A stretch of 24,046 nucleotides of DNA from Actinomycetota bacterium. Its GTDB lineage: Bacteria > Actinomycetota > Thermoleophilia > Solirubrobacterales > Thermoleophilaceae. Below, piece after piece: positions 15,350 through 22,895 of the stretch (its first letter is position 1; each line of letters opens with the position of its first letter). The notes below the pieces were generated by a model. That model had not been told where the DNA came from and ran no database searches. It saw only the letters and a list, made by a program, of their open reading frames with translations. Location: the NCBI GenBank assembly GCA_005885165.1, contig VAXR01000116.1, positions 1 through 24,046 of the forward strand. The letters run 5' to 3'. The position numbers and the translations under genes were made by a program.

Positions 15350-16296
15350 CAGCTGCCCGCCTGAGCCGCGCCCGCCGGCGCCCGATCGGCCTCGTCGCTC
15401 TCGGTGACGTCGAAGAAGAGCTCCTCGAGCGTCGGCATGTGCGGGACGAGCGCGAGGATCCCGACGTCCGCGTCGCCGAGCGCGATCGACAGGGAGGCCA
15501 CCGCCTCCTCCGGAGCGCTGAAGCGGACCGCGCCGTCGTCCTGGCGCACGCCCGAGAGGCCGGCGTGCGCCTCGCAGAGCTCCAGTGCCCGCCGCTGGTC
15601 GGTCGTGCGCAGCGCGTAGGTGCCTCCGCCCGCGCTGCGGAGCTCCGACAGCGCGCCCTCGAACACGACCCTGCCGCGGCGCAGGATCCCGACGCGGTCG
15701 CACAGCGCCTCGACCTCGGCGAGGATGTGCGAGGACAGCACGATCGTCATCCCCTGCTCGGCGAGCCTGCGGACGAGGTCGCGCATGTCGCGGATGCCGG
15801 CGGGATCGAGGCCGGTCGTCGGCTCGTCGAGCAGGAGCAGCCGGGGGTCGCGCAGGAGCGCGCCCGCGATTCCGAGCCGCTGCCGCATTCCGTGCGAGTA
15901 GCCACGGACCTTGTCCTTCGCCCGGTCGCGAAGCTCGACGATGTCGAGCACGGAGTCGATCCGCTCGCGCGCGCCGCCTCCGTCGTAGGCGGCGAGCAGC
16001 TCGAGGTTCTTGCGGGCCGAGAGGTACGGGTAGAAGCGAGGCTCCTCCACGAACCCGGCGACCCCCTGCAGTGCACGCGCTCCCTCGACCAGAGGATCGC
16101 GGCCGAACAGCCGGACCGACCCCTCGTTCGGCTTGATCAGCCCGAGCAGCATCCGGAGCGAGGTGGTCTTGCCCGCGCCGTTCGGCCCGAGATAGCCGTA
16201 GACGTCGCCGGCCGCGACCGTCAGGTCGACGTGGTCGACGGCGACGATCTCGCCGTAGCGCTTGACGAGGCCGCGTGCCTCGACGGGCGCGGGCAT
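15349..16296 (-). CDS. ABC transporter ATP-binding protein (ABC-2 exporter type)
   Basis: 315 residues. Walker A GPNGAGKT (37-44), Q-loop region around GFVEEPRFYPYLS, signature YSHGMRQRL (133-141), Walker B LLLLDEPTTGLD (153-164) and H-loop SSH are all intact. It belongs to the CcmA/DrrA-like subfamily that powers ABC-2 permeases. The C-terminal ~100 residues (THMPTLEELFFDVTES-type tail) are typical. Its ATG overlaps the stop of the upstream LolA-like gene by one base (TGATG at 16296), and its own stop overlaps the permease ATG in the same way. This makes a tightly coupled three-gene unit. Confidence 0.94.
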   Translation of the reverse strand: MPAPVEARGLVKRYGEIVAVDHVDLTVAAGDVYGYLGPNGAGKTTSLRMLLGLIKPNEGSVRLFGRDPLVEGARALQGVAGFVEEPRFYPYLSARKNLELLAAYDGGGARERIDSVLDIVELRDRAKDKVRGYSHGMRQRLGIAGALLRDPRLLLLDEPTTGLDPAGIRDMRDLVRRLAEQGMTIVLSSHILAEVEALCDRVGILRRGRVVFEGALSELRSAGGGTYALRTTDQRRALELCEAHAGLSGVRQDDGAVRFSAPEEAVASLSIALGDADVGILALVPHMPTLEELFFDVTESDEADRAPAGAAQAGS

Positions 16297-17443
16297 CAGA
16301 GGCCTCGCGCGGCCTCCTCCGCCTTGGCCTTGCCGACCGGGCCGACGACTGTGTAGTCGATGCCTCCGCGCCGGAAGCTCACGAGCGTGCCGAGCGCCGT
16401 CGAGAGCTCGGTGGCGTCGACGTTCCCGATTTTCACGTGCGGCAGGTTGCGCCCGAGGCCGCGGTCCTTCGCCGCCTGCTTACCCGCCTTGTGCTCGATC
16501 ACCACGAGCCCGCCGAGCAGCGGCCGCCCGTAGACGATCGCCGCGGCGCCCCCGCCCTTACGGTCGGCGATGAGGTGGACGCTGGTCCTCTGCAGGCCGG
16601 CGAGCTCGGCCGGGGCGCTCAGGTGGAACGGGAGCGCCTCGCCCACCGCCTTCAGGCCCTGTACCTCGTGCGCGCCGCGGTGCCGGGCGCCGTGCAGGCG
16701 CTCGCGGTGGTTCCCGGAGCCGCCGAGAGCGACCCGGTGGATGCGCGAGTGCGCGGGCGGCGAGACCCTGAACGTCGAGGCGGCGATCTGTCCGTAGGAG
16801 ATGTCGGTGGCCTGGAGCTCCAACACCGGCGCCTTCACGCCGCGCGCGTAGACGGCAAAGCGGAGCGGCACGCCGCGCGGGGCTCCACCCGTACGCTGTA
16901 CGCCGACCGTCCGGCCACGACCTCGCGCCCGGGGCCGATCACCGTCGCAAAGCGTCCGAGCCGGCCGAGTCCCTTCTGGATCTCGGCGAGCGACGGCTTG
17001 TGCTCGGCGCGCTTCTCGCGCTTCTGCCGGTGGGCGGGCAGCGCACCGGTATAGACCGTGTTGGACGACGGGTCCGAGAAGAGGAAGCGGTGGCCGTCCG
17101 AGACGATCTGGGTGTCGCCCCGATCGGACTGGAGCTCGAGCCGCAGCCGGCCCCCCTGGGCGACCCAGAGCCGCCCGGTGGCGCCGGTGAGCAGCGGGCT
17201 GGCGTGCTCACCGAGGAGCGAGCTGTCGACGAGCTTGCTCGTGAACTTGATCCGCGCGCTGATGCCGACCGGTGCCTTGGCGGTCAGCGCGCCGCGTATC
17301 GCGCGCGGGAGCGAGGTGCGCGGCGGCGGTGAGCCGCTCGTGGCGATGGCGTTCGCTATGGCCACGCCGACAACCAGGACGGCCAGGACGGTCGCGCAGA
17401 GGACGAGTAGCTTCGAGGTTGAGACCCGGCGCAGGTTGCTCAT
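16296..17443 (-). pseudogene. LolA-like exported protein, frame-disrupted near 16880
   Basis: The start is ATG 17443 with AGGAGG 5 bases upstream. It is followed by an anchor or signal (SKLLVLCATVLAVLVVGVAIANA) and a LolA/LppX-like beta domain: ISARIKFTSKLVDSS, GATGRLWVAQGGRLRLELQ, GDTQIVSDGHRFLFSDPSSNTVYTG, then GREVVAGRSAYSVRV. At about 16875-16895 the frame breaks: the first frame soon ends at 16835. The matching continuation (GVPLRFAVYARG, VLELQATDISYG, STFRVSPP ... GIDYTVVGPVGKAKAEEA) lies in another frame and ends at 16296 in a TGATG overlap with the ATPase. From memory of relatives, ~15-20 residues may also be missing at the break. It may be real decay or an indel error. The likely role is binding a lipid or hydrophobic ligand next to the exporter. 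Confidence 0.78.
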
Positions 17444-17507
17444 CGCCACCTCCTGCCGCTTCAAGGTAGCGCGCGCGCATAAGAGCGTCTTTAGGGTGGG
17501 CCCCCGA
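17444..17507. promoter_or_regulatory. Divergent promoter region between LolA-like and phosphoesterase genes
   Basis: 64 bases separate the two start codons. On the minus strand TACCTT (17470-17465) is a plausible -10 ahead of the AGGAGG ribosome-binding site. On the plus strand TAGGGT (17492-17497) lies 10 bases before ATG 17508. No -35 boxes are convincing. Confidence 0.3.
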
Positions 17508-19013
17508 ATGGCGGCTCACGACGCCGGCGGCGCGGTCCGCGGGATGACCAGGCGCACGGTGCTGCGCGCCGGAGCGGGCGCCGCCGTCGGGACGCTGCTC
17601 CCGTGGGACTCCCTCTCGGGCGGCCTCGACACGGTGCTCGCCGCCGCAGCCCCCATCCGCAAGCCGAACTCGCTCCCCGACCCGAGCCGGCCCGCGGGCG
17701 AGCCCACCGCGGCGCTCCCGTTCGACCACCTGATCGTGGCGATGATGGAGAACCACTCCTTCGACAACTACCTCGGGATGCTTCCCCGGCGGGGCCAGCG
17801 CAAGGCCGACGGCTTCAGGTTCGACCGGCACGGGCGCCCGTCCAACCGCCAGCCGCTCCGCGGCGGCTACGTGGTGCCCCTGCACGCGACCAGCAACTGC
17901 CAGCCGGTGGACGTCAGCCAGGCCTGGAATGCCACCCACATCCAGATCGACCACGGCCGCATGGACGGCTTCGCCAGGACCGACGAGGGCGCGATGCTCT
18001 ACTGGGACGAGAAGGACATCCCCTTCTACTACTCGCTGGCGCGCACCTTCACCCTTGGGAACCGGTGGTTCTGCTCGGCCCCGTGCCAGACGTTCCCGAA
18101 CCGGCGCTTCCTGCTCGCCGCCACCGCCTACGGGCTCATCTCCACGGACTTCAACAGCGTGAACGACCCGCCGCCGGCGAACGGGACGATCTTCGACCGG
18201 CTCGCGGCACACGGCATCGTGTGGAAGAACTACTTCACGGACCTCCCCGGGACCGGCGTGATCGCCGCGATCCCGAAGAAGTACCCGCAGAGCCTGGCGC
18301 CGATCTCGCAGTTCTATTCCGACTGCGCTGCGGGCACGCTCCCGCCGGTCAGCTTCGTCGACCCCGAGTTCGGCGCGGCGAGCGACGTGGGCGGCCCGAT
18401 CGCCGGCGCGCACATCCCGGGCGTGTCGAGCGGAGCCAACATGGGCTCGACCCAGGGCGGCGACGAGGAGAACCCGCAGGACATCACGCTCGGCGAGGAC
18501 TTCGTGTCTCGCGTGGCGACCGCCGTCCTGGGATCCCCGGCGTGGATGCGCACGCTGCTCGTCTGGACCTATGACGAGCACGGCGGCTACTTCGACCACG
18601 TGCCGCCGCCGCGCGCCATCCCCCCGGACAACATCAAGCCGAAGCTCGGCCCGCACGACATCAAGGGCGGCTACGACATCTACGGGCCGCGGGTGCCCGC
18701 GGTGGTCGTGTCGCCCTACTCGAAGCCGCACGCGACCACGAACGTGCGGCACGACCACACCTCGATCCTGGCCACGATCGAGGCGAAGTGGAACCTCCCC
18801 GCGTGCACCTACCGCGACGCAAACGCCACGACGCTCATGGACTTCCTGAACCCGAAGAAGGCCGCGTTCGCGGAGCCGCCCAAGCTGGCGGCCCCACACG
18901 ACATCGGATCGAGCGAGCAGAACTGCTCCTACGCGGATCCGAAGCTGAAGGTGCACCACACCCGCAAGCGGAAGAAGCACCGCAGCCACAGCCACACGCA
19001 CGGGCGCGGCTGA
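17508..19013 (+). CDS. Phospholipase C-type phosphoesterase with Tat signal
   Basis: 501 residues, phosphoesterase family of bacterial phospholipases C and acid phosphatases. A twin-arginine signal (MTRRTVLRAGAGAAVGTL, residues 13-30) indicates folded export. The catalytic block is FDHLIVAMMENHSFDNYLG (72-90, E81-N82). Later conserved segments are HIQIDHGRMDGF, FYYSLARTFTLGNRWFCS, PCQTFPNRRF and TYDEHGGYFDHVPPP (about 354-368), and the metal-binding His/Asp region ends with VRHDHTSILATIE. The substrate could be phospholipid or another phosphodiester. The C-terminus is a Lys/His-rich tail. ATG 17544, directly before the Tat motif, is an alternative start. It is divergent from the LolA-like gene and convergent with the glycosyltransferase. 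Confidence 0.9.
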   Translation: MAAHDAGGAVRGMTRRTVLRAGAGAAVGTLLPWDSLSGGLDTVLAAAAPIRKPNSLPDPSRPAGEPTAALPFDHLIVAMMENHSFDNYLGMLPRRGQRKADGFRFDRHGRPSNRQPLRGGYVVPLHATSNCQPVDVSQAWNATHIQIDHGRMDGFARTDEGAMLYWDEKDIPFYYSLARTFTLGNRWFCSAPCQTFPNRRFLLAATAYGLISTDFNSVNDPPPANGTIFDRLAAHGIVWKNYFTDLPGTGVIAAIPKKYPQSLAPISQFYSDCAAGTLPPVSFVDPEFGAASDVGGPIAGAHIPGVSSGANMGSTQGGDEENPQDITLGEDFVSRVATAVLGSPAWMRTLLVWTYDEHGGYFDHVPPPRAIPPDNIKPKLGPHDIKGGYDIYGPRVPAVVVSPYSKPHATTNVRHDHTSILATIEAKWNLPACTYRDANATTLMDFLNPKKAAFAEPPKLAAPHDIGSSEQNCSYADPKLKVHHTRKRKKHRSHSHTHGRG

Positions 19014-19021
19014 TTGTCTGC

Positions 19022-19066
19022 ACCGTCCTGACCTGGCTACACATCGTGTAGTTAAGTCAAGATTGC
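19022..19066. repeat. 45-bp palindromic element, copy 2 (20-5-20)
   Basis: Left half ACCGTCCTGACCTGGCTACA (19022-19041), spacer CATCG, right half TGTAGTTAAGTCAAGATTGC (19047-19066). The left half, reverse-complemented, equals the right half of copy 1 at 17 of 20 positions. The central CTACAC-ATC-GTGTAG is a perfect stem, and the RNA would extend to a ~14-bp stem with G-U pairs. It occupies most of the 79-bp gap between two convergent genes, so it may serve as a bidirectional terminator. Confidence 0.68.
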
Positions 19067-19092
19067 TCGGTCGGCCGTTCGTGAGCGGGCGG

Positions 19093-20505
19093 TCAGGGCG
19101 TGCGCTGGAGCAGGACTGCCGCGCGGGTCTCGTCGAGACGAGCGTTCCTCAGCTGATCGACGGTCAGGCGGTGCCGACCCTGCGCCACGTAGCGGATGAA
19201 CGTGAAGCGGGCCACGCGCCGGCGGGAGATGCGGCGGAAGCCCGACGGGATCGGGCCGAACCGGGGCCCGTGCGCGCGCGAGCGCCCGAGCAGGTCGATC
19301 TCGGACACCGCAAGCGAGCCCTCGGGAATCTCGCGCGTTCGCCCCAGGTAGTAGACGATGGCGTGGCGACCGTCCTTGGGAGCGACGATCGCGCGGAGGC
19401 GCGGCGCCGGTCCGATCGCGTGCGCCACAGCCCGCCAGTCGGCGCGCTGGATCTTCGGGTCGGAGTCGATCACGATGTTGATCGCCAGGAACACCCCGCA
19501 GAGGGCGGCGATGGCGAGCGCGCCGATCCACCGGACCGACGCCGCCACCGCCACGGCGACCGCAAGCGCCACCCACGCCCCGATCAGGTTGCGCGCGTAG
19601 AAGTAGTCCTCGTTCACCAGCTTGAGCGCGAGCGGCAGGACCAGCGCCCCGGCGCCGATTCCGAGCGCCAGGCCGAACCCGCGGCGCCGTTCGCGCTGCA
19701 CGCCTCCCCACACGGCCAGCGCGGCGGTCGCGATCGTTGCGATGTGACCGATTGCCAGGAGGTGGTCCGGCGGCGTGCCGGCGCGCCCGATCGCGAACTC
19801 CTTCCACAGCTGGCCGAGCCGCTGCGAGAGCAGGAGGTACTTGATCCAGACGTCGTGCCCGTAGCCGGCTTGGTGGATCGCGAGCGGCAGGAGCGCGGCG
19901 CCCACGGCGCCGACCGCCGCGGTGGCGACCAGCACGCGCCGCCGGAGCTCCGGGCGGAGCAAGAAGAGCGCGATCGCCTCGGGGATCGCGACGAACGCGC
20001 CGAAGTAGTGCGTGGCGATCGCCAGTCCCGACGCGATCGCCCAGCCGGCGAGCATCCGCCGGCTCCCGCTCCGCAGCACCTCTGCCATGCATCCGAGCGA
20101 GATGGCGCAGAGGAGGACGAGCAGCGCGTAGCCGCGGGCCTCCTGCGAGTACCAGACCATCTCGGGGCTGGCCGCTACGAGCGCCGCCGCGGCGAGTCCC
20201 ACCGGCCGCGACACGAGCGTCCGGCCGGCCCACCACACGACGGGGATCGTGGCCGTGCCGAGAACGGCCGAGAGCGACCGGATGCCGACCTCGCCGTGGC
20301 CGAACACCTTCGTCCAGAGCCACGCCAGGACGTAGTAGAGGGGCGGTGAGGCCTCGCTGCTCGGAATGTGCCCGAGGGTGGACCAGAGGCTCGGCGCGAG
20401 CACGGTGCCCACCGTCACGGCCTCGTCGTCCCAGAAGCTCTGCAGGTCGAGGGTCGAGAACCGCAGCGCGGCGCCGGCCGCGACGATCGCCGCCACGGCC
20501 CACAC
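19093..20505 (-). CDS. GT39-type polyprenyl-phosphate-sugar membrane glycosyltransferase
   Basis: 470 residues from GTG 20505, supported by GGAGG 6 bases upstream and by the immediate first TM helix (VWAVAAIVAAGAALRF). About ten hydrophobic segments follow, then a soluble C-terminal portion from ~380. The first extracellular loop carries SFWDDEAV (D26-D27-E28), the acidic motif of ArnT/PMT-type enzymes. Next comes ASPPLYYVLAWLW, as in many GT39/GT83 members. Such enzymes move a sugar from a polyprenyl-phosphate carrier onto lipid, protein or glycan outside the membrane. The start lies 17 bases after the methyltransferase stop, so the two are cotranscribed. The acceptor is unknown. Confidence 0.87.
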   Translation of the reverse strand: MWAVAAIVAAGAALRFSTLDLQSFWDDEAVTVGTVLAPSLWSTLGHIPSSEASPPLYYVLAWLWTKVFGHGEVGIRSLSAVLGTATIPVVWWAGRTLVSRPVGLAAAALVAASPEMVWYSQEARGYALLVLLCAISLGCMAEVLRSGSRRMLAGWAIASGLAIATHYFGAFVAIPEAIALFLLRPELRRRVLVATAAVGAVGAALLPLAIHQAGYGHDVWIKYLLLSQRLGQLWKEFAIGRAGTPPDHLLAIGHIATIATAALAVWGGVQRERRRGFGLALGIGAGALVLPLALKLVNEDYFYARNLIGAWVALAVAVAVAASVRWIGALAIAALCGVFLAINIVIDSDPKIQRADWRAVAHAIGPAPRLRAIVAPKDGRHAIVYYLGRTREIPEGSLAVSEIDLLGRSRAHGPRFGPIPSGFRRISRRRVARFTFIRYVAQGRHRLTVDQLRNARLDETRAAVLLQRTP

Positions 20506-20522
20506 CTCGGTCCTCCGCGGCC

Positions 20523-21308
20523 TCAGGGGGCGGCGCGGACCTCGACGAGCACCCAGTACCCGTACCGCCGGAGGCGGGGAAGGCGGCGTGCGAGGTATGA
20601 GTCGGCTTGCCGGCATAGACGCGTGATCAGTGGCCAACGGTTTCGTAGCAGGTGGCGGTCGAGCATCCGCACGAGCCAGAAGTTCGGGAACTCGAGCCGG
20701 ACCGAAGCGAACCGTGAGGCGAGCAGGTCGAAATCGGAGGTTGCCAGGGGGCGCTCGTCCGGCGTGCCGTAGCTCGCGACGCCGTAGCGCCCGGCGAGCC
20801 TGCGCCGCGCCCAGGCGAGGGCGGGGTTGAGCGCCGAGCTCTCCGCGAAGACGCCTCGTCCACCCGGGGCGAGCACGCGCGCGAGCTCGGCTGCGGTGCG
20901 GTCGAGGTCCACGTGGTGGAGGACCCATTTGCCGATCACGAGATCGCACGAGGCGGGCTCGGCGCCGGTCTCCTCGGCCGAGGCGCTCAGGAAGCTGGCC
21001 CGGGCGTTCGGGCGGAAGCGCTCCGCGCGGGCACGCGCGACCTCCACCATCCGAGGAGACAGGTCGATTGCCGTCAGGTCCGCGCCGCGCTCGAGCAGGG
21101 CGAGGCTCAGCCCGCCGTCGCCGCAGCCCACCTCGAGCACGCGCCGCCCCGCCAGCTCGCCGGCGGCCTCGATCAGCCCCCGCTCCCACTCGTCGAGCGG
21201 CCGCGGCGGCATCAGAGCCGGATCGAGCCCGGCCGCCACGGCGTCGTGGTAGCGCGCCTCGCGGGCTTGGCGTTCGCTGAGCCCGTTGACCTCGGTAGCG
21301 CCCTGCAC
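20523..21308 (-). CDS. Class I SAM-dependent methyltransferase
   Basis: 261 residues. The SAM-binding fold is clear: motif I VLEVGCGDGGLSLALLERG (57-75), the acidic end of strand 2 in LTAIDLSPRMVEVARARAE, then SFLSASAEETG, CDLVIGKWVLHHVD and LARVLAPGGRGVFAE. The C-terminal part is basic and may contact a membrane or acceptor. Likely substrates are a glycan, a lipid-linked sugar or a small metabolite, given the downstream glycosyltransferase and the divergent flippase. The GTG start at 21308 was chosen because TACTGT lies 8 bases upstream. Longer in-frame extensions cross the opposing flippase gene and are unlikely. Confidence 0.88.
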   Translation of the reverse strand: MQGATEVNGLSERQAREARYHDAVAAGLDPALMPPRPLDEWERGLIEAAGELAGRRVLEVGCGDGGLSLALLERGADLTAIDLSPRMVEVARARAERFRPNARASFLSASAEETGAEPASCDLVIGKWVLHHVDLDRTAAELARVLAPGGRGVFAESSALNPALAWARRRLAGRYGVASYGTPDERPLATSDFDLLASRFASVRLEFPNFWLVRMLDRHLLRNRWPLITRLCRQADSYLARRLPRLRRYGYWVLVEVRAAP

Positions 21309-21316
21309 CGTGCGGC

Positions 21317-21322
21317 ACAGTA
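21317..21322 (-). promoter_or_regulatory. Candidate -10 box of the methyltransferase-glycosyltransferase pair
   Basis: On the minus strand TACTGT is followed by 8 bases and then the GTG start at 21308, as in other apparent leaderless genes of the window. No clear -35 box is present. Confidence 0.35.
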
Positions 21323-21367
21323 GAGAACCGCGTGGGGCGCTCTGCCCGGTTGAGCGGCCGTCCCTGC

Positions 21368-21373
21368 CAGGAT
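21368..21373 (+). promoter_or_regulatory. Candidate -10 box of the flippase gene
   Basis: CAGGAT ends exactly 7 bases before the GTG at 21381. TTGAGC lies 12 bases upstream, too near for a standard -35. No Shine-Dalgarno sequence is evident. Confidence 0.28.
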
Positions 21374-21380
21374 TGCCGCG

Positions 21381-22895
21381 GTGAGCGAACAGCTCAGCCC
21401 CGAGGAGCCGCTGGTCGACGAGCTCGCGTTCCCGCGCGCCGAGCTCCGGCAGCGCACGGTCCGCGGCGTGATCGTCAACGCGCTCTTCATGGGCGGCGCG
21501 GAGGCGATCGTGCTCGCCCAGGGCCTGATCGTCACGATCCTGCTCGGGCCGCGCAACATCGGCCTCTACGGGATCGTCACGACGACCGCGATGACCGTCG
21601 TGGCGCTGAGGCGGGTGGGGATCGACGAGGCGTTCGTGCAGCAGCGCGAGCGCGATCAGGAGGAGGAGTTCCAGCGGGCGTTCACGCTCGAGCTCATTGT
21701 CGGCGGCGCCTTCTCGCTGATCCTCGCGCTTGCCGCGCCGATCGTGGCGCTCGCATACGGGGACTGGCGCCTGCTCCCGCTGACGCTGGCGGTCGCGTAC
21801 CTGCCGACGGCCTTTGCGCTCCAGGCGCCGACGTGGGTTTTCTTCCGGGACTTCCTCCGCGTGCGGCTGCTTCAGACGATGGTGCCGGCGATCAGCTTCT
21901 GCGTGACTGTTCCGCTCGCCGCAGCCGGCGTCGGCGTGTGGAGCCTCGTGATCGGGCCGTTCGTGGGGAGCGTCGCGGGGGTCGTGACCGCCATCGTCGT
22001 CTCGCCCTACCGGCTGCGCCTCCGGTTCGATCGCGGCACGCAGAGGCGGTACCTGCGCTTCTCTTGGCCGGTGTTCGTCTCGTCCGGGGCGCTCTTGCTC
22101 GTGCAGCAGGGGCAGATCCTCGCGTTCAAGCTGCACGGCGGGCTGGCCGCGGCGGGTTTCATCACGCTCGCCTTCACGCTGACGCGGTACTCGGACCGTG
22201 CGGACCAGATCGTGACCACGACGATCTACCCGGCGATCTGCGTGGTGCGCGATCGAGTGGGCACCCTCCAGGAGATCTTCGTGAAGTCGAACAGGGTGGG
22301 GCTGATGTGGGTGCTCCCGTTCTGCGTGGGGCTCGTGCTGTTCGCTCCGGACCTCGTCCGGTTCGTGCTCGGCGAGCACAAGTGGCATCCGGCCGTGCTC
22401 CTCATCCAGGGTCTGGCCGGAGCCGCCGCGATCCAGCAGCTCGGCTACAACTGGTTCAGCTTCTACCGCGCGCGCGGAGACTCCACGCGCCAGGCCGTCG
22501 AGTCGGCGGTGATGGTCGTCACGTTCCTGGGCCTTGCAATTCCCGGGCTCGCCATCTGGGGGTCGGGGGGCTTCATCGTCGGGCGGATCGCCAGCGCGCT
22601 GCTCGTGCTCGCGGTCCGGCGCCACTACGTGGTCCGGCTACTGCCGCGTGCCCGCCTGCTCCTGCTCGGCGCCCGTGGGGCGGCCCCGATCGCGGTGGCG
22701 GCGCTCGCGGTCCTCGGGCTACGCGCGGGTGTGTGGCACGGTCACAGGACGGCGGCGCAGGCCGTGGTCGAGATCGTCGTCTTCGTGGGTCTCGCCGCCG
22801 CGGTCACGTGGATGGCGGAGCGGCGGTTGATCGTCGAACTGGTCGAGCAGCTCCGCTCGGCCCGCCGCGGCGAGCCAGGCCTCCTCAGCGGCGCG
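21381..22895 (+). CDS. Polysaccharide flippase (Wzx/MATE-like oligosaccharide exporter); no stop codon found
   Basis: An O-antigen/exopolysaccharide flippase with ~12 hydrophobic helices: VNALFMGGAEAIVLAQGL, GPRNIGLYGIVTTTAMTV, the RRVGIDEAFVQQRERD loop, FSLILALAAPIVALAYG, PTWVFFRDFLRV, then FSWPVFVSSGALLLVQQGQ and further TM pairs. It translocates lipid-linked glycan repeats across the membrane and belongs functionally with the neighbouring glycosyltransferase and methyltransferase. The GTG start has a -10-like box 7 bases upstream. The frame has no stop from 21381 to the window end, so the end given here is an estimate. After VELVEQLRSARRGEP the reading becomes the antisense of the PKD gene and has no transporter character. 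Either the stop was lost with a deletion, or there is a sequence error near 22860-22900. Confidence 0.78.

Noticed and set aside
20523..22625. A 700-residue version of the methyltransferase
   Set aside because: The extra 439 residues are antisense to the flippase and low in complexity. The methyltransferase fold begins close to GTG 21308.
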